Assembly (NCBI GenBank): GCA_964020085.1
Contig: OZ026597.1
Location: forward strand, 21,269,021-21,333,020
From: Micromussa lordhowensis
Lineage: Eukaryota; Cnidaria; Anthozoa; Scleractinia; Lobophylliidae
Direction: 5' to 3'
DNA length: 64,000 nt
Shown: positions 10,618 through 21,474 of the stretch, piece after piece
Layout of the letters: each line of letters begins with the position of its first letter
Numbering within the stretch: position 1 is the first letter of the stretch
Made by a program: the position numbers and the translations under genes
Notes under the pieces: model-generated
Databases searched by the model: none
What the model was told of the DNA's origin: nothing
Seen by the model: the letters and a program-made list of their open reading frames with translations, nothing else

Positions 10618-11381
10618 CTGCAGAAAGCATAGGTAGAAAACGTTACATATTGGCCAGGAAGACTTGAGAATAGTACACTCCACGTTCTTGTACGTCATTA
10701 AGTGTTATTGAAGACAATTACCTCGAGTTTTCGGCTTAAAACCTCTTAAATTTTCTTCACGTTTCTGTTTTCAAGACGTTAAACTGAAGATGACATCGCA
10801 AAAATGAATGCATAATTAATTAACACACAACTCGCTAAATTTTATGCATATTTTCAGCTCGTGCCGTCGCCTCGTTGTTGCGCTGTTCTCGGAAACATCA
10901 AACGAATCCCACAATCATCTATGAGCAGCAAAAATATATCATATCTTGGTTTAAAGATAACATAAACTATAGAAGCAAAGCTGAATTTTAACCAAAAACA
11001 TAGAAAATGCATAATTTTTCTACGAAATTTTGCAGAAGAAAGAGAAAGGTACAAAAGGGAAGATATTTGTTTACAAACATTGTTTTTGTTATTTAAATGT
11101 TCAAAACGTAAAACAAAAGAATTATACGTTTCATCAGCCAATAGTTCTCTGGTTGGCATATTAATAACAATGGGTGATGTCACTGATATCTTTGCTGTTA
11201 GAAAACGCACGTGCAGACATCTACCTCTACATAATTTATTTGCAAAATCCTGTAAGGACATACAGCAAATTCCAGTGCAAGGTACAAAGATAAAAATGAG
11301 TGAATATGTATGTGTAGCTAAAGTAATCAATAATTTCGGTACAATAATTATGAAATAAATTGAAATTGGTAAAACTAAAAC
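10618..11381. other. No gene identified
   Basis: Upstream exon(s) of the minus-strand gene should lie here or just to the right, but none could be placed. Open frames at 10854-11358 on both strands carry no known motif. Confidence 0.3.
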
Positions 11382-11512
11382 TTAAGCAGAGAGATAATTA
11401 TTCACAGCCACTTTAAAGGTACTTGGAGAGGTCATATTTATGATATTTGGTGGTAAACTGTTCCAGTCATTAATTGTTGTCATTAATGGCAGAACTGTAA
11501 CTCGTTTTCTGA
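11382..11512 (-). mobile_element. LINE 3' ORF remnant
   Basis: The minus strand reads KRVTVLPLMTTINDWNSLPP, then NIINMTSPSTFKVAVNNYL and a TAA (11382-11384). The pattern '(R)TI.DWNSLP......S...FK..' is the usual end of CR1/L2-like LINE reverse-transcriptase proteins. Only this C-terminal piece is left. Confidence 0.6.
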
Positions 11513-12472
11513 ATTAACAACGCCTCATTACTTTGGCTCTGATCCAGGTCCCGTCCACACTACGACTGGAGGGTGTAACGGGGAGGGAAAGGGAGATAGG
11601 AGACTGGGGAGAAGGGGGTAAGGGAAAGGTCGTTTTCTGTAAAAACTCACTTTGTCTGTTTCTGTAAAGCTCTAAAGGCGTTGGTGACCAGAAAAGTTCG
11701 ATTGGCTAAGCCAGAATAAGTATCTTAGTTAAAATGCGAATATACACATGCAGTCTCCACAACAACCGCTGATGAGAGAAGGCGTATTTATCGCTGGTAC
11801 CTTGATAAACTTCGCCACTATGCCGGCAAGTTTTTTGTGCCAAATAAATGGATATCCTGCAAGCTTTCTTTCTCACATGCTACTAGATACGGTTCGAAGA
11901 AGTCTAATCTATCTGATGTTTGTTCTTGTCAAGGGCTATGAAAGAACGAGAATGATGAAAGAGATACAATAGTCCTGCCATCGACTGACTGCTCCAGGTG
12001 GCACTGCTCCAGGCGACACGATTTTCAAAATTCTTTACACCGCCACAAAAGAAGTAAAAAAAGGCCTGCTGGACGGCGCTACGTCAAATTTTCATGAATT
12101 GTATACAATTAGGACATGGCTGTCGAAAGCAAAAAGCTCTATTTTTATACCAGGAATGTATTTCCCCTTTCCGTCGCGTTTTTGCCTTTCTTCCCCCGGC
12201 ACCATCTTTGTACGCATCGCTTGCCTTGCTGGGCTACATATGTTACATTTTAAGTACCATATATGAAGTATCTACATCGTGTTGTGAACCAGTCTGACCG
12301 GTCCACAACAACACGTCATCAAGATGGAGCCTGCTTCAGGTGCAAGGCAGAGATTGTGCAGTGAGATGACTCATCACGTTGTCCACAGCACTTCATTCCA
12401 CAGTTATTTCACCATATTTTGTAAAATTTCAAGGATCATGCGATAATCAAGGCCTGGAGTCATTTTTATGCT
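11513..12472. other. Upstream region of the SUCO-like gene
   Basis: Contains the promoter and 5' leader of the SUCO-like gene, but no TATA box or initiator could be assigned with confidence. A purine-rich run lies at 11570-11640. Confidence 0.3.
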
Positions 12473-15400
12473 ATGAATTATATTTCAGCTTTATCTTTTT
12501 CGCTTTTATTGGTCGTTCATATCGCATGGTGAGTAAATCTGTAGCACGTTTGAACTCGATCATGTGCTGAAATGTGTGAAGAAGGTGACACTCGCTAAAT
12601 CATCACTTTTCCTTCATTTTTCTAGCCTTCATGCCCCGGACGGGAACGAAGAAGCTTCGAGCATCCCTATGCAAGGCAAACCGGAATCGTCGGAGTCATT
12701 TAACTCTGTTACAAACACAGTAAGTCATTGTTGCCTGGATTAGCGAAAGAATGTTGGTTACAAGGTCCTTTTCAATGAGTGCATTGTCTCTTGTAGAGGA
12801 AGTTAATTTTGTTCAGCTTTCTCTCAGAAATTATGCCGCCATCTGACACATTTGGAAGGTTTAGGCACAGTTTACAATTTTCTTAACCCTGATTTCAATT
12901 TATAAACATAGATTTATTAGCTAAGTTTAATATTTTGCCCATTTCAACACAAGAGAGCTTGCTTCTTAGGCGTGACAAATTTCTGAAGGGAACTTTAAAT
13001 TTATTTCCTTGTCGTCGAAGTAATGTATAGTGTACAGTGTTGCTTTGTGATTAACATGAATGATAATTATAAGCTTGGGCAACTTTAGTTTTTTCTTTCT
13101 TTCTTTTAAAAGTTTATTGTTGATTAATTTTTGTCCAAAATTTCCTTAAAGATACCTCTCGCTGCAAGTGAAAAAAATCTTGTTTTGTGGGAGATTAAGT
13201 GTGCAATATTTTCTAAATCATGATAGAAGGCTTTCACCTTTATTTTAACATTTCAGAATAATATTTTGATTTTAACATAAATTTTCATAAGATCACAGTT
13301 AGGTTGTACTTTGGAAACCCTACTGTGGAAGAGTTATGAGCTTTGGCACACCTGTCCAAGGTGCTTGTCACATTCACCCTTGTTTTAAATTTTAACAGAA
13401 TAGATTGGATCTTGTTTCAATATCACATAAATGGTGAACAACTTTAATTGTGCGTAAATGCTCTTTGCCCCTTTGTGTATGATAATTTATTATTTCTATT
13501 GCTGTCTCTCAAGTGACTCCCATTTCATGAAACTATTTGCCCCAAACACTTCTGCTAGATAATTGCTTCTTTATAATGCCCCTTTCCACCCCTTTTATTT
13601 AAAATAAAGATAATTTCTCTGGTGATTATTCATCCTCGTGTATTCATAAATTGATACTTAAAAACTGGAGCCGTTGTAGAAATGTGCAACACAAAAATCA
13701 GAACCCCACTGAGATATGCACTTGAGGCTCTTCCACCAATTAGAAACTTGTTCAGGCCATTCGGTTTGTAGTGAAAAAAAAACACTTGATTTTGCTGTTT
13801 AAATTTGGTTTGAGATGTATTTATCAAGGCCATAAACCCTTATACATGGCCCGGTAGGCTGAAGCAATTGAGTTTCAAGTTTTTTTTATGAAATTTGGAT
13901 TTTACGGGTCTACAGCTACCCTGGGTTCCAGAGGATATTTCTTTCTGATCGATATTTCGCGGCGAAGCTGCGTTAACGAGGCGCAAAGCGCCGAGGAGAA
14001 AAAAATAACCTCTGGTCACAGGAGCACGCAATCTCATTTCCATGCGAGAGTCAGTTCAGAAATTGAACTGGGTCACCGATTGGATACTCCCATGTCTGTT
14101 GTTCGATGTAGCCAATCAGGGCCATTGTTATATTGTTAATTCCCTGCAGACATGGGAGTATCCAATCAGTGACCCAGTTCAATTTCTGAACTGATTCTCG
14201 CATGGAAATGAGATTGCGTGCTCCTGTGACCAGGAAATATCGATCAGAAAAAAATATCCTCTGGAACCCAGGGTAGTCTACAGCAGCATTTCACTTAGGA
14301 TATCACAACTACCAACTCGATAAAATGAAATATTAGGAACAATTTTTATTGCAGTTTCAAAATGTTGGTTAGTGATAATTAGTTTCAAAAGGAATAGAAA
14401 TATAATACCACAATTTACATGGATAATAATCTCACAACTTTGCCATCAACTAACTATTTCATTATCCTGCTTATTCCAGTTATGAGCTTGTTTTTTGTTT
14501 ATCTGCATTATCCATTCTTACTTAACTCTTGGTTTGTTTACTGTAGTTAAAACCGGTTTTCCTGTCTAAGACTTGAACCTAACCTGGATTGAATGCAATG
14601 TATGCAACAGGATGTCAAATTATTTTTGACATGTACCTGTGATCTTTTCAGGTGTTAACTTACATGTGTGCCCTGAATAAAGAAGGGGAAATAATTTTTC
14701 CTTGTAGAGAGACTTAAAATATTTTTGTCGCTGAGTTTTGTGGCAATGCCAGTTTTAATAGCGTTATTTTAAGCTGCAACGTGTTTTCCCATTATTTGTA
14801 AAAAATAACATCTGTGTTAACAAAGCTTGATACAAACATGAGGGAAGTTGTGAAAAGACTGTTGGTTCTGTCTTAACAAAACCTAAAGACCTGTTTAATC
14901 AAGAACTGTTGACTGGATTCATGTAAAAAATCAATTGCATAGACTCTGAGAAAGTTTATATTGGACAAACATCACAAGCTTTAAGATCTTAGAACAAAAG
15001 AACACAAAAAAGCTGTTTTTACAGGTTACAAGAACCCTTGATTGGCCCAGCATTGTGTACAAAACAATCACATATTTAACTTTGACGATGTGCAGATTAT
15101 TAGCCGTTGTTCCCAGTGGTCTCACAGATTGGTTTTGGAAGCCAGGCAGTCTATTTGTGAAACAAATTATATTAATGAACATAATATACATGTTCACATT
15201 CCAGACATTTACATTGTACAAGTCTTTGGCAAATCGCTAGTGAGGTTCTCGTGTTCTTAAAACATCCAGACACGGTTGTGAATTATAAAATGGATAAGAA
15301 GGTTATAGTATTTTAACCAAAACATCCATTCCATAATTTTTAGTCAGTGACAATAAATGTGTATTTTTTTTTTAATTATTTGAGGTACCTGTGTATGTAA

Positions 15401-18400
15401 ACTTAAGCCTAATACGTTTTGTTAACTTCAAGCTTTGTGTTAAAATATATTTGTTTCGTTCATCACAGAGCGTGGCTGCATTTATCTTTAGTCAGTTGTA
15501 AGTAATTTCTAGTGTTGTTGTTTCAGGGCGTTTTAATAAGCTATTCTAAGTAATAGCTGGTGCAGTAAGCTACATGCGGTCATCGCCTGCCTATTTTTAA
15601 AACAACTTGAAGAAGTTTATTCCAAGTCATAGTTTCTCATCCCAGTTTCAATAACCTCTTTTTCAGGAAGATACCAAGAATTCAGACTCTTCTGAAGAGT
15701 ACTCACCAATTGTGTTGCAAGAGATTTCATCAAGTGCCTCTTCATCTACATCAGAACTGGAGGAGGTTGTCACTCCAACAGTGGCCCCTGCCACTCCTAG
15801 CGATGATATAGAGCCTTTCATTACCTCAAATACTGCAAGTAGCATTGTGTCGCATTCACAGGAAAACAACTATGTGTTCTCCTCTGTGATCCTGATTCCT
15901 CCTAGTAATCCAGGGCAGATTCAGTCATCAGAAGGTGCTCAAAATGTTAAAGAAAGCAGTTACCTTGAAGCTGTTCCTACCAAAGAACCAGAAGTTTTGT
16001 CATCAGTTCTGCACTCCACGTAAGTTTTTTTCTTGGTTTTAATGAATCATTTTTGGTAGATACATGTACAGTCGTGGTAAGACTAAATTGTTTTAGTTTT
16101 AATGTTGTTTTCGCAACTGAACATTTGCAGCCCTCCAACTGCAATAAGCAGTAAACCAGCTCCAACCCCACCCACACCTATGACGGCAAAAGAGGATGAT
16201 GATAGCATTACAGCTGCCTTGAACCAAGCAGAGGAAGAAACCAAACCCACGGAGGAGGAAATGCCCTCATTTGATGAATTCAAAAGGAGAGTTTTGCAGG
16301 AGGAGGAGGAGAAGAGCAAACAACAGAGCACAGAGAATTCCAATGGAACTGCACACAAACTTAAACCTAAGAAAGTCAAAGAAAGAAAACAGAGCAATTA
16401 TGCATCTGTGGACTGTGGTGCAAAGATTCTTGATCATAACGATGAGGCATCTAACGCTGACAGTATTTTAGTGGAGAATAAGGACTTGTACATGCTAAAC
16501 CCATGCAGTGCAAAAGTATGGTTTGTTGTTGAGCTGTGTGATATAGCCCATGTCAAGAGTATTCAGATCGCCAACTTTGAACTCTTTTCATCTACACCTG
16601 AAAGTTTTCGGGTTTACGTCAGCAAGAGGTATCCAACACGAGAGTGGACAATGTTAGGAACATTTCAAGCTCGGGAGGAGAGAACAATACAGACCTTTCC
16701 TTTAGATGAACCAATTTATGCCAAGTACTTCAAGGTATGGTTCCTATACACTTTTACTAGTGCTTACATGTTGGTCATAGGTTTTCAAACTCTCCAATTA
16801 ATAATTTATTTTACAGTAGGTTATGTACATGTACAATGTAGGTCAAACATTATGTTTAAGCGCTTTCTTAGCTCTTTGAAAATAGTTTTCACAGATTTTG
16901 TCTGCTTTGAAGACATACATGTATGAACATTCATACATGTACATGTAAGAGAAAGACATTTTACTTATAACATGTACAGAGATGTCATTAGAAGAACTAG
17001 TCAACAATAACGATTACTGTATTTTTCATTTAAATTTATGTAGCCCTTTCCTCTTTCAAGCCAACTTTCCTGCCCACCCAATCTTTAAAGGAGCTGCGTC
17101 ACGGTTAAACGGTTTTTGTTGTTTGTAATTCGTGTCAATCTTCTCCATCCTTAACCATCTTTGTTCCTTTATGATTTATTATTATCTCTTTAGTGTTTTT
17201 CTATCCTTGTAAAGTCTTATTTTTGGGTTTCCATGAATTTAGAGGTAATTTTGTTGATGGTACAAATAACTCAAAATACCGTGACGTAGCCCCTTTAATG
17301 AGAAAATATGAGTCTGAGTTAATATTGAATATCAATCCATAGTTTGAGGGTGTGACTCGGAAATATATTATAGTGCTATTTGTTAGACCTACAGGTTGAA
17401 TGGAAGAAAGACATACAGTATATATATTGTGTGGTTCTAGAAAATATCCATACCCCCCATGGAAGGGAAGACCCCCCACCCCAATAGAAATTCCAATTAA
17501 GCATCATAAATTTCTTTAAATTTGTTTAGTCCTAGAATGATCATTTATGTTACTGTGCAATTGCATCGATGCTGCAGGTTGAGATGCTGAGTCATTTTGG
17601 TTCTGAGCATTACTGCCCACTGAGCCTTCTACGTGTGTATGGCAGCAGTATGATGGAAGAGCTGGAGGACCATGAGATAGAGGGACAGGATGATAATGAA
17701 AATTCTGATAGTGACTCTGATGTGCCAGTACTACCTCCAGAACCTGGGGCAAAGGTTGATGATGAACCTAAAAGACCTAATCTCCTTGAACGAGCTGCTG
17801 ATACTGTGATTAATCTTGTCAAGAAAATTACTGGAAATGGACAAGACAAAGAAAAAAGTGGTGATGACTTAGAGAAAGCAGGTGGTACCCTTGAGAAAGG
17901 TACTATTGCCCTGAACATCCCTGACTCAAGTAGCGAGGTGGCTTCCAGGGAGAGTGAATCCCAAGCTGAAAGCAAGCACAAGATTGTAACTCTTGTTTGT
18001 CATGAAGAGCTTGAGGAAAGCCCAATGGACAACAAGGCAAATGATTCTAATGACAAGTCAGTGGAACAAGATAAAAGTAATGCTAATTCACAAGAAGAGA
18101 AATCTATGCGTGTGAACACCAGCAGTGAAGATAGTTCACTTTGTAAGGTAGCAGAAAATGATAAGCAATCAAAGACAACCAGCATTGCCCTAACTCCCTG
18201 TCAGGCATTTGCTCAAGCAATTGGACCGTACTGTTTGGGGTGTTTCATGGGACAATTGTTGTTCTCTAAGAAGCAGTATCAGGGTTTTACATTTTTAGTA
18301 GATGGTATCAGGAAAACTAACGTTTCTAACACAACCAGTTCTAATAGCAAGTTGAGAAAGCAAACAGATAAACCTACTGGAGAAAAAGAAAGAGATGACG

Positions 18401-21349
18401 AAGGAGAAGTAAACAAGCAGGAGGTACAAGTGACCATCCAAGAAAAGCTGACAGTTAGTGAAATCCAAGTGGAGAAGAATACCCCATCAGAAAACGAAAG
18501 CCAAGAATACTCTGTCATTGTCCCAGAAGCTACTTCTGGCAACTTCGATGTAAAGAGTGAAATCACTGTTTCTATCTCATCAAATGTTGCAGAAACAGAA
18601 GACACATCCTCTAGAATTTTAAAACCTAGTCAGTCTGCAGACATTTTGGTCGAACAGAAAAACGGAACCTCTCATGACCGAACCCCTTCTTTAGTGGAAG
18701 TGTCAGTTGTCACAGCAACACCTTTAAATTCTACCCAGTCATCTTCCTCCTCTGTGACACTTCAAAGTTCAGAATTACCTGTGTTTGAAGAATCTAAAGT
18801 CATTGCTATAAAAGAAGAATCTGATATTGGTGAGAAGCAAACTGCTAGGGAACCACCTGTACAACAAAGCTTGCTGTCAAGTAGCTTGTCAACTGTATCA
18901 GAAATTGAAATTGCAGCATCAATAAATAAGGACACATCTAATCAACCTGTTCAGCCTTTAGAGTCAAAGAGTATTTCTGAGGAAGGAGAGAAAAACAAGG
19001 ATATTGCACCAGGTAAAATAGGCGAAAGTATAGAAGGTAAAGCTGGAGCAACACCAACTGAAGCCAAAGTTCCAAATTCACTCCACATGGTGCCAAATTC
19101 CTTTCCAGATATTGATGTTTTGGAGACAAAACTTACTGATAAAGAAGGACGAGAAGGGACTGCTGAAGTAGTAGCAGACCCATTGCAAGTTTTAAATGGT
19201 GCATTACAAGACAAGCAGGTAACTGATTCTCAAAAGCTCAATGTGGAGTCTGACGATGCTGAAGAGGAGACTTCTCCTAATTTAGAAAGCCATGAGAGTG
19301 GTCCTGAAGGCACAACGTCAACCATAGCAGTAGAGTCTCAAAGTGTAGGTCCAACAATGCAGCCTGCCTCTGTGCCAATCAGTGACTTGAACGACCTTTC
19401 AGACTCTGTTCTTCCATTGCCAGCTCCACCTATAGCAAGCGTTACTAGCCAAGAGTTTACAACTTCAGCATCAGATGCTAACCTTGATGCTGCTATGCTC
19501 AGTAAAGCACAGCAAGCAGCAGCCTCTTCAGCTGGGCTGTCTTCAGTGGTAGGTTCAGGAGGACACAAGGAGTCCATCTTTGTTCGTCTCAGTAACAAGA
19601 TCAAGGCTCTGGAACAGAACCTGAATATGAGTACACTGTACATGGAACAACTGAATCAGAGGTAAATTGAGTCCATGCTACTGATCATGTTGGGAGAGCA
19701 ATCCCTAAATTTGTACCTACATACAAAATTAGTGACCAAAACTACCATCTTTGAATTTGTACTTGTACCACCTGCAGCTGAGTTACATGTACGTACACAC
19801 TGGTCACTGCATAATGTCTAGAGCAGTATTCACTTGAGTATCACATTTGTTTGTGTTGGTTTTACATTAACTTGTAAAGTGATTGGTTTAAATAACTGTG
19901 CCACTTTGTCATCCAGTCAGAAGCAAAACCAAATCCAATCATGACAATCCATGGAATGGCAACTTCTGGCAACACTCCTCCCAAAACGATCACATGTGCA
20001 TGGTTTGAATTATGTTGTTACTGTAAAAGGGGAATTTTTTAAGGGGAAATTCGACTTTTCTGGCAATGTAACTTCTGAGAGGATTGATTATTTTAGTTGT
20101 GTTTACTTATTAAGAAACCTGTTAAAATTTGTTTAACTTATTTTACTGATTGCAGGTACCGTAAGTCACTTGATGAATTACAGAAGAGCACTGACAAGAA
20201 AGTTGTCCTGTTGACAAATGCTACAAAAAAGGCAGAAGTTGTTGTAAGTACTTGTTACTAATATAGATGTGCAGTTTTCTTGTACATGTACATGTTTTCA
20301 TTCATAAAAAGCAATGATTTTAATACTTGTTTCATTCCCATTTCCAGAATGCATGTATATAACAATAGCCTCTATTTGGCACAAGAAATGTGCACAGATA
20401 TTTGTCCACAAACAGTTTTCTGAGAGAGCATTGCTTGAAGAAAACTGTCAGCTTTGAGGAACAAGTGAAATGGACAAATACCCGAACCTGTTTTCACACC
20501 AAATGGAAGCTATTGTGTTTATTATCTTTCAAATATTTTTTGCCACATGTAAATTTTTGAATATTGGGAACATCACTCGGATATTCCTCAGTTGGGGAAT
20601 ATTTAGTCACGTTTTGTGTTTCGACCAATCGCATGGGAGCAAAAATATTTGATGAATAATAAACAAAGTTATATCTTGGTCTCAATTTGATCTGATTGAC
20701 ATCAAACCAGCCAGACATACAAGTGCATGATAATAATTCAAGAATTCATGTTGGTTCATTTACAGATCAATAGTCAAAAGGAGCAAATCACACAAATGCA
20801 GTCCAAATTAGATAATCTGACCAGTGTGGTAGCAGACATGAAAGCACGCATGGATCCTCTCAACAAGGAAGTGATGGAGAGGCATGTCATTGGACTGTGT
20901 ATAGAGATCGTCTTGATCCTGATGTTGTTTGTAGTGTTTGCAAAGAGAAAAAACAATCATAATATTCCTGACTCGCCCAGGGGGTCAGGACACTGTTTGA
21001 ATGGTAAGGGCCCTCCTAGATTGGCAATTGAAGATGGCCACAAAGACAATGTTTTCCAGCCAACAGGTACAGTTTGTCAAATATTATAATTGTGGTTACA
21101 ATATCGTTGTTAACTTGATGTTGGTTAGGTCAATTAAGGGGATGCTGATAGTCATAGTCATAGTCATAGCAATTTTTCTTGGACAATTCTGTCCAAGGGG
21201 GAAAGGTGCAGTGAGGTTAACCCTATGTGAAGCACCAACCCATGAGACAAGGACAGACCACAACACCGGGAACTACGTGCCCTACTCTTTTCGATAAGTG
21301 TGTGGGTTCTTTATCGTCCCCTGCAAACCGTGTAACATTGAAGATGCAG

Positions 21350-21380
<31 letters not shown>

Positions 21381-21433
21381 CGAGAAGACCTGAACGTCTA
21401 ACCATTTGCAGATGAATTTACAAAGGCAGCACA

Positions 21434-21474
<41 letters not shown>

